Positions 52,977 to 62,342 of a stretch of 64,000 bases of DNA are shown here, piece by piece. Position 1 is the stretch's first letter, and every line of letters starts with the position of its first letter. Origin of the DNA: Aquimarina amphilecti (lineage in GTDB: Bacteria > Bacteroidota > Bacteroidia > Flavobacteriales > Flavobacteriaceae); contig NZ_FOAB01000001.1 in assembly GCF_900109375.1 (NCBI RefSeq), positions 310,001-374,000 on the forward strand, read 5' to 3'. The notes under the pieces are model-generated. The model was given only the letters and a program-made list of their open reading frames with translations. It did not search any database and was not told where the DNA came from. A program made the position numbers and the translations under genes.

Positions 52977-55772
52977 TTGAAACAAAATTACACAAAGTTA
53001 CTTTTCGTTTTATTAATATTCCTCGGCGGTATTGGGGAAGTTTTTTCTCAATGTAATCAAGAACAAGTGATAACCATTTGTAATATGGAGACTATCGATT
53101 TCGATACAGATGGTACTCCGGATGGTATCATTAACTTGTATGATGAAACAGGTATCGTACCAGAATTAGGAGATTTTTGGGAATCAACTGGGATAGAAGA
53201 AGGCGAAGAAGGTATAGAAGCTTCAGGAGTTTTAAGATTATGGCAACTAAGAAATGCTTCTGATCTTTATTTTTTTGAACTTAAGAATCCGAATTGCCCA
53301 GATGACTATAGAGTTAGAGTTAATGTGAAACTCGGTCCATATGCTGGTATTGCAGCAACAACTGGTTTCTTTCCTGTTTGTGATAATGATGATATTTGTA
53401 CAGCAGGATTTGAAATAGACATTAACCTTTTTGATACATTAGAGTCAAGAGAAGGGTTCGCTCTTCCTCATCTAAACGGTATATGGACTTATACCGGCTC
53501 TCTACCTTCTGATACATATATTCTAAGCGGCCCAAACTTTGGTACAACCATTGAAAATAATGGTGGTTTCCCTGTGGATAGTGAAGATTTTAGTTTTAGG
53601 TATACCGTTTTTAATGTAGATACTTGTATTACTGAATTTGTAGATGTTCAGGTAACTGTAGTAAGACCGGTTACGGCAGGTTATGGATCATCATTTTCGA
53701 TCTGTGAAGGCGATATCGCATCTTGGGATATGGATATTAATTTATTCGATAACCGATTTTTAAATGGAGAAGAATTAGGAGGAAGTTGGGATGATGATGA
53801 TAATACTGGTCAAATTACAAGTGCTACGGATGCAGTAATTAATTTGAAAGAAGTATATGATGTTTTTAGAGCTTCTCCAGAATATGTTCCTGGCTTTAGT
53901 TGTATAGATTTCAGTTATACTTATAAGATCAACAGTAGGTCTCCTATATGTCCCAATGATGAAGCAACGGTTATGTTCGTTATATATGAAGAGTTAAGGC
54001 AGTTTACTCCTGAGAATCCCGTGGAAGAAATTTGTCCTAATTCTTCTCCAGCTCAAATTAACCTTTTTGATTTACTTGAGTTTGAACCTGGTTACGTTTA
54101 TACAGATGGTTCATTAGTAGATGATTTTGCGTATTGGACATTTCTTGGCGGTATTCCCTTCAATGGTGATCTTAATTTAGAAAATAATTTAAATGATACA
54201 CCAGAAGATGAACAACATTTAGGACCAATTACTATTGCAGGAGCTAGACCAGGAACGTATAGATTTAGATATGATGTGATTCCTAGACAAAACTGTGGTG
54301 CTACATTTTCTTATTCTGGGGATGTTTGTCAACCTATTACTATAGAGAGCAATCCTTGTCCTTCTATCTCTACCATAGTTACTATTGTAATTTTACCTCA
54401 TGATTATGCAGGAGAAGATACCTTAGATCTAATTATATGTCAGACAGATGCCGATCAATATAGTTTAAGAAGTTTGTTAAACTCAGATGGGCGAACTATT
54501 GAAGAAGGTATTTGGACTGATAATATCAATGGAGGTAATGTTGTTGATAATATATTCTTGGTGCCTGAAGAAATTAACACTCCTATTTCTTATTCTTTTA
54601 CACATACAACGACTAATCCTTCTGGATGTGTTGATGAAGCTTTATTAGAGTTTACTATTTATAAAGAAGCTAATGCTGGAGCAGGAAACGGCGCTGCTAC
54701 ATCACTATGTTCCGATAATTTAACGGTAACACTTTTTAATCTTCTAAATGGTAATCCTGATCCAACAGGAACTTGGACGGGACCTTTTGGTTACATGTCA
54801 CCAGATCATCTAGGCGTTTTTGATGCTTCAGATAATACATTACCAATTCTTGGTCCAGGAGATTATGTATATACCGTTGGAGGTAATGTTGGTTGTAGTT
54901 CTCAAGATCAGGCGACAGTAACTATAAATATTGTAGAACCTACAGAAATTGGTAACGATAGAAGTGATTCTTTTTGTGAAATAGATGGGCGTGTAAATTT
55001 ATTTACAATTTTAGATAATGATACCCCAAGAACTGGAAGTTTTCAGGATATAGAAAATACAGGTGCCTTGATGCCGGATGGAGTAGTAGAGTTCGATTTA
55101 TTACCAAATCCTGATAATGAGATTAATAAAATTTATAATTTTAGATATGTAATTCCTAATACTGCTCCTTGTAATGAGTCTTCATTGAATGTAGAAGTGC
55201 AGATTATTGATTTACCAGAACCGAATGTGCCAGATCAAGAATTTTGTATTCTTGATGGGAAAAGATTAGATGATATAGAGGTGGATGTATTAAACTATAA
55301 TTGGTATCCTACATTAGAAAGTGATATGCCTATTATTGATAACCCTTTACTTTTTGATAATCAAGTATATTATATAGCAACTGTAGATGCTGATAATTGT
55401 GAATCAGAAAGAGTAACGGTTGCTATAAATATTCTTAATATGGGTGAGCGATTCTCTAATGGAGATATATGTGCATTGGATTTTCAAGATGGAGTTTCTC
55501 CAGATGGAAATAATCAAAATGATACCTTTGATTTGTTTATTGAGGATGAATTTAATATCCCAGTTGCTTTTCCAGATTTCGATTTGAAAATATATAATCG
55601 TTACGGAGCCAAAGTATTTGAGGGTAATAGAAACACTGAAGAATTTAGAGGAGAAAGTAACGTTTCTATTCGGTTAGGAGATGATTTACCCTCCGGAACT
55701 TATTTCTACATTTTTACACCAAATTTTGAAAACAACTTTCCTATTCAAGGAAGCTTTTACCTAAGCAGATAA
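52977..55772 (+). CDS. T9SS type B surface protein with repeated C-x-NLF modules
   Basis: About 931 residues. Signal peptide KQNYTKLLFVLLIFLGGIGE, then at least six modules of roughly 80-100 residues, each opening with a Cys and a strand like INLF or VNLF and LL/IL, and often a G-W-T segment (for example CDNDDICTAGFEIDINLF and CEIDGRVNLFTIL). The C-terminal 85 residues are the gliding-motility/T9SS type B sorting domain (SPDGNNQNDTFDLF, KIYNRYGAKVFEG, LPSGTYFYIF). It is exported through T9SS and fixed at the surface with PorP/SprF. The start is TTG: 52977 gives MKQNYTK; TTG 52971 is two codons earlier. The only nearby ATG (52949) is in another frame and reads no signal peptide. Confidence 0.88.
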   Translation: MKQNYTKLLFVLLIFLGGIGEVFSQCNQEQVITICNMETIDFDTDGTPDGIINLYDETGIVPELGDFWESTGIEEGEEGIEASGVLRLWQLRNASDLYFFELKNPNCPDDYRVRVNVKLGPYAGIAATTGFFPVCDNDDICTAGFEIDINLFDTLESREGFALPHLNGIWTYTGSLPSDTYILSGPNFGTTIENNGGFPVDSEDFSFRYTVFNVDTCITEFVDVQVTVVRPVTAGYGSSFSICEGDIASWDMDINLFDNRFLNGEELGGSWDDDDNTGQITSATDAVINLKEVYDVFRASPEYVPGFSCIDFSYTYKINSRSPICPNDEATVMFVIYEELRQFTPENPVEEICPNSSPAQINLFDLLEFEPGYVYTDGSLVDDFAYWTFLGGIPFNGDLNLENNLNDTPEDEQHLGPITIAGARPGTYRFRYDVIPRQNCGATFSYSGDVCQPITIESNPCPSISTIVTIVILPHDYAGEDTLDLIICQTDADQYSLRSLLNSDGRTIEEGIWTDNINGGNVVDNIFLVPEEINTPISYSFTHTTTNPSGCVDEALLEFTIYKEANAGAGNGAATSLCSDNLTVTLFNLLNGNPDPTGTWTGPFGYMSPDHLGVFDASDNTLPILGPGDYVYTVGGNVGCSSQDQATVTINIVEPTEIGNDRSDSFCEIDGRVNLFTILDNDTPRTGSFQDIENTGALMPDGVVEFDLLPNPDNEINKIYNFRYVIPNTAPCNESSLNVEVQIIDLPEPNVPDQEFCILDGKRLDDIEVDVLNYNWYPTLESDMPIIDNPLLFDNQVYYIATVDADNCESERVTVAINILNMGERFSNGDICALDFQDGVSPDGNNQNDTFDLFIEDEFNIPVAFPDFDLKIYNRYGAKVFEGNRNTEEFRGESNVSIRLGDDLPSGTYFYIFTPNFENNFPIQGSFYLSR

Positions 55773-55775
55773 ACA

Positions 55776-56693
55776 ATGAAATCACGATTTATTTTTAGTA
55801 TAGCGATAGTTTTCTGCTCGGTATTGTATGCTCAGCAGGAACCACAATATTCTCAATATATGTATAATATGAGTACGGTAAACCCTGCTTATGTTAAGAA
55901 TCAAAGTGGATTAATTTCTACCGGTTTACTATATAGAAGGCAATGGACAGGAATAGAAGGGTCACCAGAAACGGCAAATGTCTTCGGAAACATTCCGATA
56001 AGTGAGAAGATTGAGTTAAGTGTGAATTATGTAAATGATCGGATTGGTGAAGCGATTAGCACCAATAATAATTTCTTTAATATTGATTTTGCATACATTA
56101 CCCGTATTTCAGATCGTTTCAAAATGTCTTATGGTCTAAAAACTGGAATTAATAGTTTTAAACTCAATGCTTCCGGTTCTGATGTGGCTGATGACCCTGC
56201 ATTTGCGGCAAATAATTCTGAGTTACAACTTACTATAGGAGCAGGGTTATTCTTGTTTTCTAATAATTTTTATGCAGGTATTTCTTCTCCAAATTTATTG
56301 CCTAATGATGTAGCTGTAGACGGTATAGGTGTTTCTCAATCAAAGACCCACTTATATGGAGTTACAGGTTTTGTCTTTGATCTTGTGGATGAGGTTAAAC
56401 TAAAGCCATCTATGGTTATAAAACAAGTTTTAGATTCTCCATTAACATTTGATATCTCGCTAAACTCTTTGATTTACAATAAATTCGAGTTGGGAGTTTC
56501 TTATCGTTACGAAGATGCTTTCATTGCGTTGGCAGGTTTTAATATCACAAGAAATCTAAAAGTCGGATACTCCTATGATTTTAGTACAAGTGAATTAAGT
56601 GGGTATAATAATGGGAGTCATGAGATTATTCTATTATATAATTTCGATTTACTCAATTTTAGTAATAAATATACATCTCCTAGATTTTATTAA
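55776..56693 (+). CDS. PorP/SprF family type IX secretion membrane protein
   Basis: 305 residues. Signal peptide ending in VLYAQ, QYSQYMYNMSTVNPAYVKNQ (the family start of PorP/SprF), LLYRRQWTGIEGSPET, then a beta-barrel to ELGVSYRYEDAFIALAGF and DLLNFSNKY. These outer-membrane proteins are partners for secretion and surface attachment of the type B substrate encoded 3 nt upstream. In the usual gene order an OmpA protein follows, and it does here. Confidence 0.93.
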   Translation: MKSRFIFSIAIVFCSVLYAQQEPQYSQYMYNMSTVNPAYVKNQSGLISTGLLYRRQWTGIEGSPETANVFGNIPISEKIELSVNYVNDRIGEAISTNNNFFNIDFAYITRISDRFKMSYGLKTGINSFKLNASGSDVADDPAFAANNSELQLTIGAGLFLFSNNFYAGISSPNLLPNDVAVDGIGVSQSKTHLYGVTGFVFDLVDEVKLKPSMVIKQVLDSPLTFDISLNSLIYNKFELGVSYRYEDAFIALAGFNITRNLKVGYSYDFSTSELSGYNNGSHEIILLYNFDLLNFSNKYTSPRFY

Positions 56694-56696
56694 AAT

Positions 56697-58748
56697 ATGA
56701 AAACTAAAATAACATTTGTATTCATCTTATTGATTACACAGTTTATCTTTTCTCAGAAAAAGAGCAGAGCAGATCGTTTCTTTACTAATGGAGATTATAT
56801 AAATGCGGCATTGCAATATGAAGAGGAACTAAACGAGGAAGGGTATGAAAAACATATTCTTGAAAATATTTCTATCTCGTATTACAATACATTTCAATTT
56901 AAAAAAGCATATCGATATCTTAAAGTTTTAACTTCAGGGAAATTTTATGGAAAAGATAAGTCCTATGATAACTCGTATAATTTTATGATGCATCAAGTAC
57001 TTTCTTCTTTAGGTAAATATGAAATGGCTGTTGATTTTTTGGCACTATATAAAAGCAATAACGAGACAAATACATTAGATAAGTTAAATGCAATTTCGAC
57101 AATAGAAGCTTTTAAATTAAAAGATGATGATTACGTTGTTAAATCCGTGGCATTTAATACTGAATCTTCCGAGTTTGGAGCAGTAAAATTGGATAGTACT
57201 ATATATTTTACTTCTGATCGTAGTTCTCATGGTTTTATGAATCAAAATTATAAGTGGACGCACAGACCATTTTTAGATATATATGCTGTAAAAGTGGATA
57301 ATAAGAATGTAGAGGTTTCGGAAATTGAAGCACTCTCCGGAGAAGTTAATTCTAAACTCCATGAAGGTAACTTTTGTTTTACCTCTGATGGAAATACTAT
57401 TTATTTTTCAAAAAGTAATTCGGAAAAAGGGAAAAAGAAATTTGATAGCTTAAGGAATAATGCGATTCATTTGTATAAAGCTATAAAAGTTGATGGGATA
57501 TGGCAAACACCAGAAAAATTAAAGTTTAACAATAAGGAATATTCTATAGAGCATCCTTCAGTTTCCGCTGATGATAAGACATTGTATTTTTCTTCTAATA
57601 TGCCTGGAGGTTTCGGAGATTTTGATATTTATACTTCCGAGATAAAGATAGATGGAACTTATGGAGAACCAATCAATCTAGGAGCATCTATCAACACGAA
57701 AAACAGAGAACAGTTTCCATATATTTCTAAAGAAGGGCATCTGTTTTTTTCTTCTAACGGTCATTTAGGACTTGGAATGATGGATGTTTTTGTTTCAGAA
57801 TTGAAAGATAAAGTATTTACAAAACCAGTAAACTTAGGTGCGCCAATCAATTCTAGTTATGATGATTTTTCGTTAACATATTATAATGAAAAAGATGGTT
57901 TTTTTGCTTCTAACAGAAAAGGTAAGACTGATGATGACATTTATGCCTTTTCTCAGATAGGAGAAATATTTTTGAAGGAATACGTGACTAATTTTGAGGT
58001 GAGAGATTTTGCTACAGATAATTATGTTCCTAATGCAGCCGTAGTTTTACAAGATGTAGAAAAGAAAATGGTATATGAAAATAGATTAGACTCTATAGCA
58101 TCATTTAGTTTATCTGTTTTTCCCGGAAAATACGATTTTAAGGCTTCTTCTGTAGGTTATAAGACAAATATCAAACCTATTTTGGTTAAAGAAAAAGAAA
58201 ACGAGCGGTATGTGATTTACTTAGAAAAAGAACCTGTTGTTGTACAGAGTTCCAAAGATCAAGAAACAGGAGCTATTGTTACTTCTGAAAATGATAGGAA
58301 AAAAAGAAAAGAAGAAATTACTGCTGAAGAATTAAGACTAAAATTACTTTCTGATAATGTAGGACCTCCGGTGATAGAAAAGAATGGAAAGTTATACTTT
58401 GACCTTCCGCCAATATATTTTGATTATGATAAATGGAATATTAGAGCGGATTCTAAAAAAGTATTAGATGAGTTCGCTCTAAAATTAGAAAAGTATAAAA
58501 CAGTATATATTAAAATTTCTTCGCATACGGATAGTAGAGGAACAGATTCGTATAATCAAGTCTTATCAGAAAAAAGAGCAGAATCTACACGCAATTATTT
58601 GGCACTTATAGGATATGTTAATGCAAGAAGAATGCAGTTCGAAGGATTTGGAGAATCTGCACCTTTAATAGATTGCAATACAAAGACTTGTACTGAAGAC
58701 GATCATCAGATTAATAGAAGAAGTGAGTTTGAGATAACTAAATATTAA
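56697..58748 (+). CDS. OmpA-family protein with WD40-like repeats (T9SS-associated)
   Basis: 683 residues. Signal peptide MKTKITFVFILLITQFIFSQ, a short TPR-like part, a beta-propeller region with PD40-type repeats (TIYFSKSNSEKGKKKF, HPSVSADDKTLYFSSNMPGG, QFPYISKEGHLFFSSNG), a carboxypeptidase-regulatory-like segment (about 440-500) and a C-terminal OmpA peptidoglycan-binding domain (KISSHTDSRGTDSYNQVL, INRRSEFEITKY). Standard third gene of adhesin/PorP/OmpA operons, where it links the surface complex to the cell wall. Confidence 0.92.
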   Translation: MKTKITFVFILLITQFIFSQKKSRADRFFTNGDYINAALQYEEELNEEGYEKHILENISISYYNTFQFKKAYRYLKVLTSGKFYGKDKSYDNSYNFMMHQVLSSLGKYEMAVDFLALYKSNNETNTLDKLNAISTIEAFKLKDDDYVVKSVAFNTESSEFGAVKLDSTIYFTSDRSSHGFMNQNYKWTHRPFLDIYAVKVDNKNVEVSEIEALSGEVNSKLHEGNFCFTSDGNTIYFSKSNSEKGKKKFDSLRNNAIHLYKAIKVDGIWQTPEKLKFNNKEYSIEHPSVSADDKTLYFSSNMPGGFGDFDIYTSEIKIDGTYGEPINLGASINTKNREQFPYISKEGHLFFSSNGHLGLGMMDVFVSELKDKVFTKPVNLGAPINSSYDDFSLTYYNEKDGFFASNRKGKTDDDIYAFSQIGEIFLKEYVTNFEVRDFATDNYVPNAAVVLQDVEKKMVYENRLDSIASFSLSVFPGKYDFKASSVGYKTNIKPILVKEKENERYVIYLEKEPVVVQSSKDQETGAIVTSENDRKKRKEEITAEELRLKLLSDNVGPPVIEKNGKLYFDLPPIYFDYDKWNIRADSKKVLDEFALKLEKYKTVYIKISSHTDSRGTDSYNQVLSEKRAESTRNYLALIGYVNARRMQFEGFGESAPLIDCNTKTCTEDDHQINRRSEFEITKY

Positions 58749-58773
58749 AGGATATAATATAATTTATAATACT

Positions 58774-58804
58774 TTGTTTTCTAATAAATTAAATTGTATT
58801 TTTG
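58774..58804 (+). promoter_or_regulatory. Bacteroidota promoter of rpsA
   Basis: TTG (58774-58776), 20 nt, TATTTTTG (58797-58804), exact -7 consensus. The leader of about 110 nt contains a potential hairpin (AACGC 58858-58862 with GCGTT 58879-58883). Confidence 0.7.
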
Positions 58805-58921
58805 CACCCCTTTTAAGCGAGTAAGAGAATAAAAAGGGATGAAAAATAATTTAATTTAACGCTTCTGTATAAGTTTTCGCGTTGATTCTCAAATAAATAC
58901 AGGATACAAATTTTATCTTCA

Positions 58922-60748
58922 ATGTCTGAAGAAACAAAAAACACAGACGTTCAGGAAGTAGAGGCTCCAAAGGCAGCACCAGCTGTATCTCCTCAACAAG
59001 AAAATCCTGAGCAATTTTTAAAAGACTTTAACTGGCACAACTACGAGGAAGGTATTGACCCAATCGCAGATTCTAAACTTGAAGAGTTTGAAAAGCTAGT
59101 TGCAGAAAATTTTGTTGACACCTTAAATGATGAAGTAGTAGATGGAACTGTAATTAATATTACAGATCGTGATGCTATCATTGATATCAATGCAAAGAGT
59201 GAAGGTGTTATTTCATTAAATGAATTTCGTTACAACCCTGATCTTAAGGTAGGTGATAAGGTTGAGGTATTAATTGATGTGCGTGAAGATGCTACTGGTC
59301 AATTAATATTATCTCACCGTAAAGCTCGTGTGATCAAGGCTTGGGATAGAGTAAATAATGCTCACGATACTGGCGAAATCGTAAACGGTTTTGTTAAGTG
59401 TAGAACTAAAGGAGGTATGATCGTAGACGTATTCGGTATCGAAGCGTTCTTACCAGGTTCTCAAATTGATGTGAAGCCTATTCGTGATTATGATGCATAT
59501 GTTGGTAAAACAATGGAATTTAAAGTGGTTAAGATTAACCATGAATTCAAAAACGTTGTTGTTTCTCATAAAGCACTTATTGAAGCTGATATCGAAGAGC
59601 AGAAGAAAGAAATTATCGGTCAATTAGAAAAAGGTCAAGTATTAGAAGGTACTGTTAAGAATGTTACTTCTTACGGTGTATTCGTTGATCTTGGAGGAGT
59701 TGATGGACTTATTCATATTACTGATCTTTCTTGGTCTAGAATCAACCATCCAAATGAGATTGTTGAACTTGATCAGAAATTGAACGTGGTAATCTTAGAC
59801 TTTGATGAAGCTAAGACACGTATCCAGTTAGGTCTTAAGCAGTTAAAAGCGCATCCTTGGGAAGCTCTTGATAACGAACTTAAGGTTGGTGATAAGGTAA
59901 AAGGTAAAGTAGTTGTAATTGCAGATTACGGTGCATTTATCGAAGTTGAAGAAGGAGTAGAAGGATTGATCCACGTTTCAGAAATGTCTTGGTCAACTCA
60001 TTTACGTTCAGCACAAGATTTCGTTAAAGTAGGAGATGAAGTAGAAGCTGTAATTCTTACTTTAGATAGAGAAGAGCGTAAAATGTCTCTTGGTGTTAAG
60101 CAATTAACTCCAGATCCTTGGACTGATATTACTACAAAATATCCTGTAGGTTCTAGACACACAGGTATCGTTCGTAACTTTACTAACTTCGGAGTTTTCG
60201 TTGAGTTAGAAGAAGGTATCGACGGATTAATTTATATTTCTGATCTTTCTTGGACTAAGAAAATCAAGCACCCATCTGACTTTACTAATGTTGGTGATAA
60301 GCTAGATGTTGTAGTTCTTGAATTAGATGTAGAAGGACGTAAATTAAGTCTTGGACATAAACAAACTGAGGATAATCCTTGGGATAAGTATGAAAAAGAG
60401 TTTGCTGTAGGAACTAAGCACACTAATACTATTGCAGAGATTGTAGACAAAGGTGCTACAATTGAGTTCAATGAAGATATTGTTGCTTTTGTACCTTCAC
60501 GTCACTTAGAAAAAGAAGACGGTAAGAAACTTACTAAAGGAGATGAGGCTGAGTTCCAAATCATTGAGTTCAACAAAGAATTCAAAAGAGTTGTAGCTTC
60601 TCATACTGCATTATTTAAAGAAGAAGAAGCTAAGATTGTTAAGCAAGCTGCTAAGAAAGCTGCTGCTAGTAACTCTGAGAAAACCACCCTTGGTGATATC
60701 GATGCGTTAGCAGATCTTAAAGCTAAAATGGAAAAAGGAGGAAACTAA
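58922..60748 (+). CDS. rpsA: Ribosomal protein bS1
   Basis: 608 residues. After an acidic N-terminal 55 residues come six S1 domains: two divergent (VVDGTVINITDRDAIIDI; GEIVNGFVKCRTKGGMIVDV) and four similar ones (EGTVKNVTSYGVFVDLGGVDG; KGKVVVIADYGAFIEVEEG; TGIVRNFTNFGVFVELEEG; the last degenerate), then a Lys-rich tail. S1 brings mRNA to the 30S subunit, which matters in this phylum because Shine-Dalgarno sequences are scarce. Arg is mostly CGT and Gly mostly GGT, the bias of a highly expressed gene. Confidence 0.96.
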   Translation: MSEETKNTDVQEVEAPKAAPAVSPQQENPEQFLKDFNWHNYEEGIDPIADSKLEEFEKLVAENFVDTLNDEVVDGTVINITDRDAIIDINAKSEGVISLNEFRYNPDLKVGDKVEVLIDVREDATGQLILSHRKARVIKAWDRVNNAHDTGEIVNGFVKCRTKGGMIVDVFGIEAFLPGSQIDVKPIRDYDAYVGKTMEFKVVKINHEFKNVVVSHKALIEADIEEQKKEIIGQLEKGQVLEGTVKNVTSYGVFVDLGGVDGLIHITDLSWSRINHPNEIVELDQKLNVVILDFDEAKTRIQLGLKQLKAHPWEALDNELKVGDKVKGKVVVIADYGAFIEVEEGVEGLIHVSEMSWSTHLRSAQDFVKVGDEVEAVILTLDREERKMSLGVKQLTPDPWTDITTKYPVGSRHTGIVRNFTNFGVFVELEEGIDGLIYISDLSWTKKIKHPSDFTNVGDKLDVVVLELDVEGRKLSLGHKQTEDNPWDKYEKEFAVGTKHTNTIAEIVDKGATIEFNEDIVAFVPSRHLEKEDGKKLTKGDEAEFQIIEFNKEFKRVVASHTALFKEEEAKIVKQAAKKAAASNSEKTTLGDIDALADLKAKMEKGGN

Positions 60749-60774
60749 TAACCTTTTATTTTCAGTATAATACT

Positions 60775-60806
60775 AAAAGACCGTTCGTATGAACGGTCTT
60801 TTTTTT
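60775..60806 (+). terminator. Intrinsic terminator after rpsA
   Basis: AAAAGACCGTTC / GAACGGTCTTTT stem with GTAT loop and a T run. Confidence 0.88.
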
Positions 60807-60899
60807 ATAAATTAACTGAATAATGGGATGTGATTTATACTGGTTTCAGTGTGTTTGATATTTAGTGTTTTGCCGAAATTTGTAATAAAACAACCAATA

Positions 60900-61598
60900 G
60901 TGAAGAATTTATGGATTTTACTTTTAAATATTTTGTTTATTAATTTATTGAATAGCCAGAGTATGCATACTGAAGAAGAATTGAAAATATTTAAAGAAAA
61001 AGTTAATCAGACAATAGAGTTAGGTAGAACTTCTATTATAGATATTGCCGCAAAAACAATTAGTATCAATTCTGAATCTTTGTTTAATGATGAGAAAGTA
61101 CTTATTTCTGTTTGGTACAATAATGCAGAAGTAAAAGTAGAGTTTAGGGAGCGTTCTCCAATAAAATATCTTACTCCTGGAGCAGAGGTTTATTTTAAGG
61201 TTACTGTAAAAGTGTCCGTTGATAGAGTTTCTGGTAGTGGTGGTTCGGTAGTTCGAAATTCTGAAAACAAAACTTCTAGACCTGGTTTTTCTCCAACTTA
61301 TTTATATCGTTCTACTAATAATACTAAAGCTGCTATTGATCACGTATTGGAATTGAATAATACCAATGATCCTAAATATCATATCGATGAATCTTCGCAG
61401 ATATATACTATTATAAGAGAACAAAAGGGCTATTATGATATACAGATCTATGATAGATATTCTATAACTTATAAAATAGATAAAAAATCAGGTAAAATAT
61501 TTGATTATGAAAATCCTTATGAAAACTTTTATCCAACACCTGCAAGTGCTCCTCACTTTCCAATGCCATTCGGTCCCTGGGTCGAAATGAAAAAATAA
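60900..61598 (+). CDS. Secreted hypothetical protein
   Basis: 232 residues, not recognised. The GTG at 60900 gives a clean signal peptide (MKNLWILLLNILFINLLNSQ), whereas the frame opens earlier at GTG 60849 with a much less likely start. The mature part is beta-rich (KVLISVWYNNAEVKVEF, AEVYFKVTVKVSVDRVSG) and ends FPMPFGPWVEMKK. It would be periplasmic or surface exposed. Stands alone between rpsA and pyrR; no function can be given. Confidence 0.65.
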   Translation: MKNLWILLLNILFINLLNSQSMHTEEELKIFKEKVNQTIELGRTSIIDIAAKTISINSESLFNDEKVLISVWYNNAEVKVEFRERSPIKYLTPGAEVYFKVTVKVSVDRVSGSGGSVVRNSENKTSRPGFSPTYLYRSTNNTKAAIDHVLELNNTNDPKYHIDESSQIYTIIREQKGYYDIQIYDRYSITYKIDKKSGKIFDYENPYENFYPTPASAPHFPMPFGPWVEMKK

Positions 61599-61690
61599 TA
61601 GCATTTTATTTTATTGTTTGTGCTAGTAAAAGTTAGGATATTATTTTTTAGTTGAGTATTGATCTTGGCATTTTAAAACTAAACTTAGGA

Positions 61691-61720
61691 TTGATTAATT
61701 CTAAATTTTCATTACTTTTG
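61691..61720 (+). promoter_or_regulatory. Bacteroidota promoter of pyrR
   Basis: TTG (61691-61693), 19 nt, TACTTTTG (61713-61720), exact consensus. Transcription should begin near 61727, right at a small hairpin CCAAAT-GTCT-ATTTGG (61725-61740), five bases before the start codon. Confidence 0.72.
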
Positions 61721-61745
61721 CATACCAAATGTCTATTTGGAGATT

Positions 61746-62285
61746 ATGAGTCAGAAATTACTACTTAGTGCAAAAGAGATAGATATTATTCTGCACCGTT
61801 TGGCTTGTCAATTAATAGAAAATCATACTCATTTTGAAGATACAGTTCTAATAGGAGTTCAGCCAAGAGGAATCTTTTTAGCGGATAGAATAAAGGAAGT
61901 CTTAGTTAGGGATTATGGGCTGTCTAGTGTTAAAATGGGGCACCTTGATATTACTTTTTATAGGGATGATTTTAGAAGAGGAGAAAAGCCTTTAGAAGCA
62001 AATAAAACACATATTGATTTTACAGTAGAGGATAAAAGAGTTGTTTTTATTGATGATGTTTTATACACAGGTCGTAGCATACGATCAGCATTGACGGCTA
62101 TACAATCTTTTGGTAGACCAAGAGAAATAGAGCTACTTACGTTGATAGATAGACGCTTTAGTCGTCATTTACCTATTCAGCCTAATTACAGAGGAAGACA
62201 GGTGGATGCAATTAATCAAGAGAAAGTAAAAGTACATTGGGTAGAAAATGGAGGAGAAGATGCAGTGTATTTAATTAATAATTAA
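61746..62285 (+). CDS. pyrR: PyrR: pyrimidine operon regulator/uracil phosphoribosyltransferase
   Basis: 179 residues. Typical start QKLLLSAKEIDIILHRLACQ, PRG loop in GVQPRGIFLADRI, HLDITFYRDDF, and the PRPP motif VVFIDDVLYTGRSIRSAL. PyrR binds RNA or DNA in a UMP/PRPP-dependent way and has weak UPRT activity. ATG 61746 (MSQKLLL) is chosen over TTG 61737. It precedes pyrB by 57 nt, a common order. Confidence 0.94.
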   Translation: MSQKLLLSAKEIDIILHRLACQLIENHTHFEDTVLIGVQPRGIFLADRIKEVLVRDYGLSSVKMGHLDITFYRDDFRRGEKPLEANKTHIDFTVEDKRVVFIDDVLYTGRSIRSALTAIQSFGRPREIELLTLIDRRFSRHLPIQPNYRGRQVDAINQEKVKVHWVENGGEDAVYLINN

Positions 62286-62342
62286 AGTTCAATAATTTCT
62301 GATATATGATCGTATTTCAGAAGTATAATAATATAAAGAAGA

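Noticed and set aside
52949..53056. ATG-started frame just before the T9SS adhesin
   Set aside because: Encodes about 35 residues without a signal peptide and overlaps the adhesin's real signal sequence in another frame; the TTG-started frame is the gene.
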